Assembly (NCBI RefSeq): GCF_900497805.2
Contig: NW_020947390.1
Span: forward strand, 5,964,735 to 6,028,734
DNA from: Vombatus ursinus
Lineage: Eukaryota > Chordata > Mammalia > Diprotodontia > Vombatidae
Direction: 5' to 3'
Length of the DNA stretch: 64,000 nucleotides
Part shown: positions 11,544 to 22,004 of the stretch, piece by piece
Position numbering within the stretch: position 1 is the stretch's first letter
Layout of the letters: each line of letters opens with the position of its first letter
Program-made: the position numbers and the translations under genes
Notes under the pieces: generated by a model
The model's database searches: none
What the model was told of the DNA's origin: nothing
The model's input: the letters and a program-made list of their open reading frames with translations, nothing else

Positions 11544-11555
11544 CCCCCCCCCCCC
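11544..11555. repeat. Run of 12 C at the L1 5' end
   Basis: Twelve consecutive C (G in the L1 sense). It marks the 5' boundary of the L1 fragment. The other L1 5' fragment of this window also starts next to a G-run. Confidence 0.9.
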
Positions 11556-11557
11556 AC

Positions 11558-12574
11558 CGCCCTGTACATAACATGGAATCTTTAATGGAGGAGTACAATG
11601 AATAACACACAGTGAGAATGCCAAGGTAGTATGTTCTAAGTGCTATGCTATGGGAGGTATAGGGGTATGGGAGGGATTTCAATGAGGGTGGTATATGACT
11701 GACTGGGGGGATTTGAGTGGAGGAACTGTGGGAGAGGTTTCATGGAAGAAATAGCACTTGAAATTCACAAAACCACATAACATTCAATTTTACAAAAATT
11801 CAAACTTATCAGGGAACAACTCATGACCTGGAAGCATAACAATGATGCATATTAAGTCCCTGGTGCAATATGACTAAGCTGGTACCCAATTATTAGTATG
11901 ATCTCCCAATATCTCCATATAAGCATTATTACCACTATGCTCACCACGGGAGGAAGTTCCCTCTACAAATTTTACAGGTTTATCAACAATGCTAATGACT
12001 TTTAAAAGAAAAAGCGAAGTTGTGTTTATATAGTTAATAATTAAAATAAATCCAAAAATGAAATCATATTTAAAAATCCATTTGATCTCACTGGAGAAAA
12101 GGACAAAACTCAAGAAAGTCTAGTCTACAAACAACCAATTGTCAGACTGTTGGAATGAGAGTCATCATATTGCAAGTTCTCCTTTTACTTAAAGGTTAAT
12201 ACAAGAACGTCTCCACTAAACACAGGTTTCTCCTGCCTCAGATTTCTAGAATAGAAATGTCAACACTCTAAACTAATTTGTAATCCTCCAAACATCTTTT
12301 GCCCCAAGAATAATAAAAGATAATGTTTAATGGGTGAGATGAGGGAAAAAAAACAATAGTTTCTCTTAGTGCATAAATTTGATCAGCACAGATGTTTGTG
12401 GATAACTCTGTAGTAGCTGATGTCATTTGTTATTTTTGTATAAACTTGCTATATTTTACAATACTTTACATTATGTAAATAAATGTAAATGAATAATATC
12501 CTATTTTCCTTTTTTTTTATTCAGGCTTGTGATTTCATTGGTAAGGAAGTTCCTCTACCCATGTTGATCCTCAT
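11558..12574. other. Mostly unassigned, weak L2 at left
   Basis: 11,580-11,775 resembles an antisense L2 (gagaggtttcatggaagaa, then tagcacttgaaatt). The rest holds no repeat or coding frame that I recognise. Confidence 0.35.
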
Positions 12575-12720
12575 TTTCTGTGCAACTCAAACTTCAAGAG
12601 GGTATTTAGAGACACCAAGAGGTTAAAGTGACTTACCTAGGATAGTACAGTCAGTGTTAGTTGCAATACTTGAACATAAGACTTCATGTCTCTAAGAACA
12701 GTTTTCTATCTATTCCATCA
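12575..12720 (-). mobile_element. MIR-type SINE fragment
   Basis: Antisense core-like text: agaggttaaagtgacttacc, aggatagtacagtcagtg and ttgaacataagacttcatg. Very diverged. Confidence 0.4.
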
Positions 12721-12834
12721 ATCTCCCCCTCAACATGTAATATACATAGTTTTGGTCATCAGACCTGTGATTTCATTTATATATGGAATTTCCAGGAAGG
12801 AAACTTCCTATACCAATTCATATATACCACTGTT

Positions 12835-14085
12835 CTTTTTTTTTTCTTTTTAAAAATATTTTTTAGTATTTTATTTTTATTTTCCCCGGTTACATGTACA
12901 ATTTTAACATGCATTTTTAAAACTTTCAATTCCAAATCTCTCCCTTCCTCCATCCCCACTCCCTCCCATTGAGAAGGCAAGCAGTTCAGCATAAGTTATA
13001 CATGAGAAGTCATGCAAAACATATCCATAATAGTCATGTTGTGGAAGAAAAAATAGACAAGAAAAAAATTTCAAGAAAAATAAAGTAAAAAAAAAAGGTT
13101 GCTTCCGTCTGTATTCAGACACCATCAATTCTTTCTCTGGGCATGGATAGCATTGTCTATGAGTCCTTCAGAACTGTCTTGAATTGTTGTATTGCTGAGA
13201 ACAGCTAAGTCATTCACAAGTGATCATCTTACAATATTGCTATTACTTTATACACAGTACATTTCACTTTACATCAGCTCATGCAAGTCTTTCCAGGTTT
13301 ATCTGGGAGCATCCTGTTCATCATTTCTTATAGCACAATAGTATTCCATCACAACCACACACCACAACTTGTTTAGCCATTTCCCAATTGATTGGCATCC
13401 CCTCAATTCCTTGCCTCCAGAAATGAGCTGCTATAAATATTTTTGTACATATAGGTCCTTTTCTTTTTTCTTTTTTTTTAAAATCTCTTTTGGGATACAG
13501 ACCTAGTAGTGGTATTGTTAGATCAAAGGGTATGCATGATTTTATAGCCCTCTGGGCATAGTTCCAAATTGCTCTACAAAATGGTTGCATTAATGTCTCA
13601 TTTTCCCCGCATCCCCTCCAACATCTGTCATTTACCTTTTCTGTCCCATTAGCCAATCTAATAGGTATGAGGTAGTACCTCAGAATTCTTTTAATTTGCA
13701 TTTCTCCAATCAATAGTGAGTTAGAGTACTTTTTATATGGCTTTAGATAGCCTTGATTACTTCATCTGAAAACTGATCATATCTTTTGACCATTTATCAA
13801 TTGAGAAAAGGCTCTTATTTTTATAAACTTAACTCAGTTCTCTATTTGTTTGGTAAATGAGACCTTTATCAGAGAAACTGGCTTCAATTTTTTTTTCACA
13901 GTTACTATCGGTAACTTTTCTTCCATCCTGTCCCCCCATTTATTCTGTTTTCTCTCCTTTCACCCTGTCTCTCCTCAAAAGTGTTTTGCTTCCAACTACC
14001 CCTTCACCCAATCTGCCCTCCCTTGTATCACCCTCTGCCCTTCTCCTCGTACTTTTCTGTAGGTTAAGATGGATTTCTATACCCA
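12835..14085 (-). mobile_element. L1 LINE 3' end, 5'-truncated
   Basis: Minus-strand L1. The 3' end is at left (T-rich, then ttttccccggttacatgtac), followed by the 3' UTR with an A-rich tract, then the end of ORF2 from about 13,200. Text such as gctataaatatttttgtaca and ttttaatttgcatttctcc is the antisense ORF2 end shared by mammalian L1s. From 13,915 it continues into a pyrimidine-rich block (cctgtccccccatttattct) that I recall from marsupial L1 copies, with less certainty. Confidence 0.8.
13200..13870 (-). pseudogene. L1 ORF2p C-terminal remnant
   Basis: Frames on the minus strand show the ORF2 C-terminal zinc-knuckle region: CWRGCGEN, then IPLLGLYP and KIFIAAHF, in the usual L1 order. An indel after KIFIAAHF shifts the frame, so the normal last stretch (NKLWY...MEYY) is read in another frame. 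The copy lacks everything upstream: endonuclease and reverse transcriptase are gone. Confidence 0.75.
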
Positions 14086-14109
14086 GTGTAACCATTGTTC
14101 TGTAAGTTG

Positions 14110-14250
14110 GAGTCCTAGAAAATTGCCTGGGACACTGAGAGTTTAAGTGATTTGCCCAAAGTCATAGAGTCAGTATGTTGTTGGCACAGATTATATACAG
14201 CTCTTCACTCCTATATAACCTCTCCATCTACTATGCCATGCTGTTATAGA
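14110..14250 (-). mobile_element. MIR-type SINE fragment
   Basis: Antisense: aattgcctgggacactgag, agtttaagtgatttgccc and ctatgccatgctg. This subtype, with the extra gcctgggacactgag block, recurs at 25.4 and 31.2 kb. Confidence 0.6.
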
Positions 14251-14860
14251 CATATATAGGATGAGTTTCACCTTAGTGATCTAAAGTATATGGGCAGTAT
14301 CTGACTTTACTGCATATAAGATTTCATTAACTTTATTTTAAACTCCAACAGGATTCACATTAATTAGCATGAACTGTCATGTATTAACAAGGATTCTAGA
14401 AAGAATTAAGAACATTGAACAGACAATGGCTACTTTGAATATACTTTCCTAATTTTTTCATTGACCTCCAGAAATAAAACAACCAAGCTAGAATAACATC
14501 AAATTAACTCCTTAGCTATCCAGAGTCCTTCAAGAATGATCTCAATAGTCAAAAGGCTTTCCAAATAAGAGAGGGTTTTTTTTTATTTGTCAGAGACTTA
14601 AAATATTAACTACTGTATATGATTCTATTGGAAATATTTATAAAATGTATAACATATACACATAGACCTTTTAAAACAGAGGGAAAGGAGAATAATGTAA
14701 CTTGTTTTTGAAGGCACAGGGTTGTGACAATGAATATTAGCTCTCAGAGTGTCGAGTGCCACTATAGAAGCAGATAGAGAAGGTCTATAGTGTTAAAGAC
14801 AAACTGACATATCTTAGAGGGCACAAGAATGTGCTGTCTTGGAAAAACCTTTCTCTTCTT
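14251..14860. other. No recognised feature
   Basis: AT-rich unassigned sequence. No open frame of interest. Confidence 0.4.
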
Positions 14861-14863
14861 TGT

Positions 14864-15045
14864 TTCCTCCTCCTCCTCCTCCTTGTTCTCCCTTTTATAG
14901 GCCTTTTCTTTGTCTCCTTATCAAATTCTGTACTCCTTTTTCTCCTCCTCTTCTTCCTTCTATTCCTTTTTCTTCTCCTCCTACTCCTTCTGCTTTTTCC
15001 TTCTCTTCTTATTTTCCTTCTTTGTCCCCCTTCTTTTTTCCTTCT
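14864..15045 (+). repeat. Polypyrimidine tract, TCC/TTC-rich
   Basis: About 180 bases, nearly all C and T, built from imperfect CTC and TTC units with short mixed breaks. It sits immediately before the long L2. Two overlapping leucine/serine-rich frames here are products of the simple sequence. Confidence 0.85.
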
Positions 15046-16467
15046 TCATCATCAAGTGTTCCTCATTCACATTCATGAACTTTGAAATTCCTTTACCGAT
15101 GATAATCTGTTCTCATTCTAGCTCTCCTTCTCTCTTGTACCTCTGAAACTTGTTCTTCATCCTCACTACAACCTCTAATCCTTTCATCCTTCAGTTCTTT
15201 CCCAGGTCATTGCCCCTATACTGGCTATACTTTCTGCCCTTCTCCATTTTGACCTTGGTGAATCAGGTCAACTGTACATTTCCCCTTCTCTCATGTTCCT
15301 TACCCCTTTATCCCATCAAAGATCTTTCTGTGCCAAACCCTAGCCTTAGATTTTTCCCACTGCCAATTGCCTTCACTTCTATGCATGTGCTGTTGAATGA
15401 AGCTGGGTAAAATCACAAAACTCTATATAATTACATAATTTCAACTAGGCCCTCACTGCTGCTAAGCAATCCTTTTACATTTGCCTAATTGTTTCACTAC
15501 TCCACTTACCACAATGGCTTTTAATATTTTCATCTCTACTCAAACCCACCCAAAGCCTTTTCCCATCCTAAAGGCTGAGAACCTTGCCTTATATTTCATG
15601 AAAAAAATTGAGGCCATTAGCAAAGAGCTGTCTTTATTCTCCTCCTCCTCACTTCATATCAATCAGATGCCTTCTATTACTATCTCCTACTGATGTTGCA
15701 TATGAAGAGGTGTCCCTTCTCCTTGCAGGGCAAAATGCCTTTACTCCATTCTATCCAATCTTCTCCAACAGATTGACCCCTCTTATATCCCTGCTCTCTC
15801 ACATATCTTCAACTGATCCAAGTCTATTGGGTGCTTCACTACTATCCTACAAATAGGCCAATATCTCCTTTATCCTCAAAAAACCCTCACTTGATCTGAA
15901 TATCCAAGCCAGCAATCTCCTCCTTTTTTGTGGCACCACTTTTTGAGAGAACGTTCTACAAAAATTGCCTCTGGTTCATATCATTCAATAAAATTTGGTC
16001 TCTCCAAAATCACTAATGATTACTTTTATTTGCCAAATATCTAAGTGATGTTATGAATGTCAAAACTAATGGCCTTTTCTCAATCCTCATTCTTCTTGAC
16101 CATTCTGCAGCCTTTGCACTTTTATCCTCTTTTCTTAGATGATTGCTCTTCTCTAGGTTTTCATGACACTGAACTCTCCTGGTTCTCCTTCAACCAGTCT
16201 GTCCACTCCTCTGTCTCATTTGCTGAATCTTCATCCTGGCCACACTCACTATCTCCAGTCTTGAATCTCCAACTCCCTACTAAACGTCTCAAAATGGATG
16301 TTCTATGACAGCTTAAACTCAACATGTCTAAAACTGAACTTATTATCTTTCCCTCCAGGTGTGGGGAACTTTAGGCCTAGAGGCCACATGTGAGTCATAG
16401 GTCCTCAAATGCAGCCCTTTGACTGAATCCAAACTTCACAGAACAAATCTCTTTAATAAAAGGATGT

Positions 16468-16637
16468 GTTCTAAGTTGTGGTATATGAATGTAATGGGAT
16501 ATTATTGTGCTATAAGAAATGATGAACAGGCAGACTTCAGAAAATCCTGGAAAGACTTGTATGATCTGATGCTGAGTGAAGTGAGCAGAACCAGGAGAAC
16601 ACTGTACACAGTAACAGCCATGTTGTGTGATGGCTAA
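16468..16637 (+). pseudogene. L1 ORF2p C-terminal remnant
   Basis: Last residues of ORF2: KLWYMNVMGYYCAIRNDEQ, then LMLSEVSRTRRTLYTVTA and a stop at 16,637. The same end occurs in the L1 at 58.5 kb on the other strand. Only about 55 codons are left. Confidence 0.85.
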
Positions 16638-17018
16638 TATTGATAGACTTAACCCTTCTCAGCAATACAAGGATCTAAGACATCTCCAAAGGCCTCATGA
16701 TGGAAAATACTATCCATATATGAAGAAATAACTATGGAGTTTGAATGCAGATCAAAGCATACTATTTGCTATTTTTTTTCTTCTGTTGTGTTTTGTTTCC
16801 TCTTTTTGGTAGTTCCTCCTTTTTGTTCTAATTCTTACTTACAACACCACTAACGTGAAAATATGTTTAATAGGAATGTATATGTATAGCCTGTATCAGA
16901 TTGTGTGTCATCTTAGGGAGGGAGGTGCGGTGGGAGGGAGAGAAACATTTAAAACTCAAAAGTCTATGGAAGTGATTGTTGATAATTTAAACTAAATTAA
17001 TTTTAAAAAATTAAAAAA

Positions 17019-17247
17019 TTCTATGGTATAGTTTTAGAAAATTTACAATTCTAAGAAATTAGATTTTCTGTCTGTTGAATTTCTCTTTCAAAACAATTTC
17101 AAAGTCCAGAGCTGGGCAGCTGTACTTTTATGGTAAAGTTTACTAGAAATGAAAACCAAATGTAACTTCCCAAGTAGTAGTGTGTTGTTTCATGTCTTCC
17201 TTCTAGAACAATAAAGAGTTAAAATAATAAAATGCAAATAAAAAAAT
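17019..17247 (+). mobile_element. Probable retroposed mRNA 3' end in the L1 tail
   Basis: About 228 bases of non-L1 sequence sit inside the L1 tail. They end with aataaa at 17,210-17,215 and 17,226-17,231, then an A-run. An identical 18-base text, ttttaaaaaattaaaaaa, lies just before (17,001-17,018) and after it (17,248-17,265), as a target duplication would. I read it as a 5'-truncated copy of some gene's 3' UTR, source unknown. A 3' transduction by the L1 itself is the alternative. Confidence 0.55.
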
Positions 17248-18116
17248 TTTTAAAAAATTAAAAAAAATAAAAGGATGTCTTAGGCTCAGTTAAAAGGCTT
17301 CACCCAAGGACCTAGAAGGCCACATGTGGCCTCAAGGCTACAGGTTCCCCACCCCTGCTATACTTTCTCCTCTATCTAATTTCTGTCTTACTCCATAGGG
17401 TACCACCATTCTCCCAATAACCTAAGTTTGCAACCTAATTGTTGTCCTTGGCTCCTGAGCTTTATCTCCCACTTCATACTCAACCAGTTGTCAAGTCCTA
17501 GTATTTCTACCTTCATGACATCTCTCCTATCTACCCCCTTTTTCTCCTCACAATCCTGCTATCCTTGTGCAGGCCCTCATCAACTCACACCTGGACTATT
17601 GTAATGGCCTGATCATTGGTCTCCTTGACTAAGCCCCTGCCAATTCCAGCCCATATTCCACTCAGGTGTCAAACTGATCTTTCTAAAGTGCAGGTCTAAC
17701 AATGAATTCCAGTGACTCATCACCTCCAGCATCAAATATAAAATCCTCTGTTTTGCTTTCAAAGTCTTTTATAACCTGGCCCCTTCCTACCTTTCCAGCC
17801 TTCTTTCACCTTAGTTCCTGGCTGTTCAATTGCCTAGACTGTTCTCCCTCCTCTGTCTACTGGCTTTTGTGAAGTTTTAGCTAAAATTCTACCTTCTACA
17901 AGAAGCTATTTACATACCTTAATTTTAGTGTCTTCTGTCTGGATCTACTCCCAATTTACCCTGTATATATCTTTGTACATAGTTATTTGCATATCATCGC
18001 CCCCATTTGATTATAAACTCGTTGAGAGCAGGGAATGTTTTGCCTTTCCTTCTATCCTCAGTGCTTAGTACAGTGCCTGGCATGTAGTAGGTCCTTAATA
18101 AATCCTGGTTAACTGC

Positions 18117-18200
18117 TATTTTTTTTCTTCCTCCTTTTCCATCTCCTTTTTCTTCTTTCATCTTTTCCTTTCTTCTTTCCTCTGCTTTTTCTTTGGTGAA
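18117..18200 (+). repeat. Polypyrimidine tract
   Basis: T- and C-only stretch with cttcctccttttcc-type units, directly at the L2 tail end. Probably an expanded or decayed tail. Confidence 0.75.
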
Positions 18201-18269
18201 GGGCAGAGGCGGAGAAATGGAGAGGATTAAAGTACAATAAAACTTCAGCTTGGTCCAGCCAAAACAGCA

Positions 18270-18420
18270 TAAATAGTAGATTGTGAATCAAATGATAGGA
18301 GTTCAGTTCTCACCTGTGAAATTTACTACTTGTCTTGGGCAAATTGTTTAATCTCGGGTTCCTTAGCTGTAAAAGTATTGTACTAGATCTCTACAAATCC
18401 CTCCCAGCACTAAATCTGTT
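18270..18420 (+). mobile_element. THER1/MIR-type SINE
   Basis: Sense copy: aggagttcagttctcacc (B-box region), ttgtcttgggcaaattgttt, then the THER1 end tactagatctctacaaatcc. Diverged. Confidence 0.6.
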
Positions 18421-18424
18421 TGTG

Positions 18425-18905
18425 TTCAAAGCCCTTTATAATCAGGCCCCTTTCTGCCTTTCCAGTTTTTTTTACATTTTACTCTGCTGCACACACTCTG
18501 TGATCCAGTGACACTGGCCTATTTGTTTTCCCTTGTATAGGGCACTCATATCATTATTCCATACATTTCCACTGGTTGTTCCCCATGCCTGGAATCTCCT
18601 CTCTCCTCTCTGTGTCCTGGATTCCCTGGCTTTCTTCAAGTCTCCACTAAAGTTAATAGATGGCCTGTGATTTCCTGAGCAGTAACTTGGCTGATTTTTC
18701 ACAAAACGAATTATTGAATCAAAGGTTAGACTTGCACAAAAACAAGCAAACAAATAAACAAAAATAAGTGACCTGGGGCTTGTTCTCATGCATGCTTAAC
18801 AACTTAATGCCCAGGTCACTTTATTTTTTCTTTTGCATCATCCCCAACCCCTAGCATAGCTCCTTCCAATAAGGCACAATCAATAAATAGTCATTCAATA
18901 GTCAC
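18425..18905 (+). mobile_element. L2 LINE 3' part
   Basis: Sense L2: tgtgttcaaagccctttata, tctgtgatccagtgacactg, ccatgcctggaatctcctc and the tail ccctagcatagctcc with caataaatagt. The middle, about 18,655-18,820, does not match L2 and holds a hairpin, so it may be an insertion. Confidence 0.7.
18763..18825. repeat. Hairpin-forming inverted repeat
   Basis: aagtgacctggg at 18,766-18,777 pairs perfectly with cccaggtcactt at 18,810-18,821, and the stem extends by about four pairs after a one-base bulge. Spacer 32 bases. Confidence 0.8.
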
Positions 18906-18984
18906 ATGTAACAGCTCTCTTCCAAATGTTTCATGACCTCCAAAATACCATCATCCTTTTTCACTACTGCTACCATCTTTTCAT

Positions 18985-19128
18985 GTTTTCACTAACCGTG
19001 TGACATTTGGCAAGTCATTTAATCTCCCTGAGCCTCATTTTACTCATCCTTCTAATGAGGAGTTGGATTAGATGGCCTCTGGTGTCCTTTCTAACTCTAG
19101 TTCTATGATTCTATTAATGGCTTTATTA
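18985..19128 (+). mobile_element. THER1/MIR-type SINE
   Basis: Sense: gtgtgacatttggcaagtca, gcctcattttactcatcc, then ttggattagatggcctctgg and ttctatgattctatt, the THER1-type end. 5' head missing. Confidence 0.75.
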
Positions 19129-20066
19129 GTAATTATTCATGTCTTTTGTAATGAAGTTATATTCCCTTTTTTATTATTCACATGAAGTTTTTTTTATGAA
19201 GTATGGAGGAAGAGAATTTGTTACAACTCAAGCACTTGTTTATTTTAAGGACTCCAAGCCCTCTACCTCATTCATCATCACCAGGAGAGAGATGACATCT
19301 CCAAGCACTCAGCGAGTTCTTCTTAATGTTTGACTTTTAATAGGTTATCTAGGCACAAGCATGATCCAAAATTACAAGCCATATATAGCATCTACATAAT
19401 GAATCAACTTTCTCATGAAATTTCGTGGTAATGACATCTCATATTGTGACTTACAATCTTTGTCCAAGGACTGAATTAGGAAAGTAGCACTGAGAGAGGA
19501 CAAAAAGGCATTAAAAACACTGAAATGCTAATACAGTTTTCTCATGATGGGCTATAATTGTACAGCAAATAAAAACATCCTACAGTAAACCTATGATTCT
19601 CCACTGATCATTTAATGAAGGCACAAGAAGGTCATGGAGATAATCAGAACAAATGTCTTTGTCCATGAATATGGGACACCTTTGAAAATGCCAAGATGAT
19701 GGAACAATAACCTAAGGATTTATTTTATGGGTGTCTCCTGAATTAGCCCTCTAAGAAATAAGAGTAAACCTGCACTTATTCTGCTTGTACAAAATTTAGG
19801 AGACTTGATTCATTAGCACCTGCCAGAGTCAAAGTTGGCAAGCATTACCAAAATAAATTGGTTTTATTAGCACTGTAAAACTGTTCGGGAGGTAGACCAT
19901 GAATAAAAATGGATTATTGGAAAAAGCCACAGGATGTTCTTTATTTCATAGTGACTTGCAAATTGTTTCTCACCAGCTATATCTGAACTGCTAAACTAAG
20001 ACTAAACAAATGCAGAGTTCCAGATCTCCAGGGCACCTTCTGTTAGATATTTTTTATTATAATTTT
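19129..20066. other. Unique block, possible conserved element
   Basis: About 940 bp with no recognised repeat. AT-rich, even texture, with words such as ttcattagcacctgccagag and ttattagcactgtaaaac. A 64-codon frame at 19,139-19,333 has no domain. Candidate for conserved noncoding sequence, untested. Confidence 0.3.
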
Positions 20067-20067
20067 A

Positions 20068-20370
20068 TCCAAAGCTATAATTTCATCTATTATCTCTTCC
20101 AGGAAGCTTTCCCTGAATTCCTTGGTTGGTAATGACCTTCTCATACACACCTCATCTAGACCTTTTCTTTGTGACTCTTTAATGCATTTATCACATGATA
20201 GTGTGAATTACAGGTATCAGTTATCCCCCTAATATTCTGGAAGCTCTTTGAGGAGTTTGCAGGGCACTACCTTATCTAAATATGATATCTACCTCCTATT
20301 GTGCAAACAGAGAACTCTGTGCACAGTAGGTGATTCATAAGTATTTGTTATATTCGTTCAAGTTCATTAA
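20068..20370 (+). mobile_element. L2 LINE 3' end
   Basis: Sense L2 of the older mammalian type: cttccaggaagctttccctg, tctggaagctctttgagg and a tail with gtgcacagtaggtgattcat and aagtatttgtt. Confidence 0.75.
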
Positions 20371-20454
20371 GTAAGGTAATATTTGGCCTGGGAGGATGGT
20401 TAAATATATTCCCTTTAAATACTAATGGCCTCCTCAGCATACACTTTCCAATTA

Positions 20455-20790
20455 TCCAATTGGCAACTAGGTGGTGGTGTAGTGGGAAAATGAGCTAGAC
20501 TTGTAGTCAAGAGGACCTGAGTTCAAATTTAGCCTTGGATTCTTGTTATCTATATAACCCTGGACAAATCATTCAACTTCTCCCATCTATAAAATAGGAA
20601 TAATAATAGTATCTACCACATAGAGAGGTGATCACTAATTCATTTTGTAGAAAAGTGGCCCCATTACACTGTCTAGGAACCCACAGACCATACAAATTGT
20701 TGTGAAGATCAAATGAGATAACATACATACAGAACTTTACAAATTTTAAAGCATTGTATAAATCAAAGCTATCATTAGCACAAAATTAAT
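20455..20790 (+). mobile_element. MIR-type SINE split by an insertion
   Basis: Sense MIR/MON1: caactaggtggtggtgtag head, gacctgagttcaaattta (B box), ctataaaataggaataa core. It breaks at about 20,622 and resumes at 20,697 with ttgttgtgaagatcaaatga and the L2-like end. The 75 bases between are not MIR. Confidence 0.8.
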
Positions 20791-22004
20791 CTGGAGCATC
20801 ATGTTGCCTTGTATCTTGGTATACTTCCACCAATATTTTATTTTCTGGTACAAATTGATTCATGGTTCAAATTCAGATGGTGCTTTTTATATCCATTCCT
20901 TTTCCTTAGTACCCAGTATCTCTGGTAAACAATTCCTGGCTAAGTATGAATGATTCAGTATTTCTGGTCCCTTTGTGAGATGAGCCTTCAAGTTCTGCAC
21001 TCTACTCTCTCCCCAACTCCAGAAATTTCAGCCAGTGATATATGGGATCCTTAGCTCCAGATGATGGTAGACCCTTTATCTGCCCAAATTTTGGTTAGGG
21101 CCAGGAGGAACATTACAGTGCCACCATTACCAGACTCTATTCCCTTTTTTGTTTCTTCTATCTCTTGTTAATTTTCCAGGTTTCTTGTCTTTCATGCAAA
21201 AGAAAGGTTGGCTTTTGCACACCAACCATTGTTCCATTTCTTTGGCAAAATGAACCAACCAATCACAGCTCATTAGATGTTAACTTGAGATATTTCATTT
21301 ACCTGCCTAATTTACTAGTTTTGAGTCCAAAGACACACCAAAAATAACACTCTTTCTAAGGCTGGTCCCTTAATACATTAACTTTTTGTTTCTAACAATA
21401 ATACAAAGGTTGGACAAAAGGGTCTCTCTGAGGCCTCTGTCTAGTTCTAAAATCCTTTGACTCTGAGAAATCCAAAACAGAAATCAATTTAATTTCTGTA
21501 GGAATTTGGTATCAGTAGCTTCTTTTTTTTGCATTGACTTAGAACTCCAAATGTCAGCATGTGTATGAATGCTCACACATGGTGAATACAAAGATTCAGC
21601 CATCAATCATGATGACATTTGAAGCTCCTTAACCAAATTATGGAAATGAAAATATGCTTGTTTATATTTCCACAGAAAAAAAGTTGTAATTGGCCGTTAT
21701 AAAAGTTCTTCCAGAAGTACAGTATTAAATCAACCAAAAACATCAGTTGTATGATTTTTCTACTCAAATGATCCCAGATGCCACTTGAAAAAATGAAAGG
21801 GAAAAAAATAGTGAGACAATGTCATATTGCCAGTTTACATAGTTTTATAGAAAAACACAAAATACAACATTTACTTAACCCTCCTATTTCTATATAATGA
21901 TGATAGTTTTCAATAATTAAGTAAGAGTATTTTAAATTAAGTAAAACAATGCTTTTATAGCATGATAACACATGGATAGTAAATTTAAGAAAGTGAATCA
22001 GAAG
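20791..22004. other. Unique block
   Basis: No repeat recognised over about 1.2 kb. 21,520-21,800 is the smoothest AT-rich part, with atgattttt and aaatgaaaatatgc words, and may be conserved. A 60-codon frame at 21,165-21,347 shows no coding sign. Confidence 0.3.

Larger units (their letters stand above)
9960..11557 (-). mobile_element. L1 LINE, 5' UTR plus broken ORF1
   Basis: Minus-strand L1 fragment. The 5' end is at about 11,557, beside a run of 12 C (11,544-11,555), and starts with the YY1-type motif ccaagatggcgg. The roughly 740-base 5' UTR is GC-richer than its surroundings and holds most of the CpGs nearby. ORF1 begins near 10,793. Its coiled-coil part reads well, the RNA-binding domain follows in other frames, and the copy stops there. 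ORF2 and the 3' end are missing, the reverse of the usual 5' truncation. Confidence 0.85.
16468..17265 (+). mobile_element. L1 LINE 3' end with perfect target duplication
   Basis: 5'-truncated sense L1 inserted into the hAT element. A perfect 13-bp direct repeat, aataaaaggatgt, flanks it at 16,455-16,467 and 17,266-17,278, and the site reads TT/AATA, as expected for L1 endonuclease. It keeps the ORF2 C-terminus, the 3' UTR and an A/T-rich tail. About 230 bases of other sequence with its own poly(A) signals lie within the tail (see next entries). Confidence 0.88.
16356..17357. mobile_element. hAT-type non-autonomous DNA transposon
   Basis: Terminal inverted repeats of about 37 bases (31 match): left caggtgtggggaacttt, right ends aggttccccacccctg. 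Subterminal text aggccacatgtg appears at both ends, giving the palindromic look of hAT derivatives. Without the L1 inside, the element is about 190 bp and has no transposase. An 8-bp target duplication is not recognisable. It splits the L2. Confidence 0.8.
15085..18118 (+). mobile_element. Long L2 LINE carrying nested insertions
   Basis: Sense L2 of about 2.0 kb once the insertion at 16,356-17,357 is set aside. Before the break, frames read SILILLDHSAAF and LSWFSF, the L2 reverse-transcriptase block A region and following motif. Soon after it comes LINSHLDYCNGL (17,578 on), then the typical L2 3' text (tctttctaaagtgcaggtct, ttttataacctggcccctt, gtttgcatat-like and gagcagggaatg) and the tail agtgcctggcatgtagtagg. 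All frames are broken. Confidence 0.85.

Noticed and set aside
16999-17265. Normal L1 3' UTR
   Set aside because: The L1 already ends at about 17,018 with the usual A/T-rich tail, and the 18-base repeat plus own poly(A) signals argue for a separate insert.
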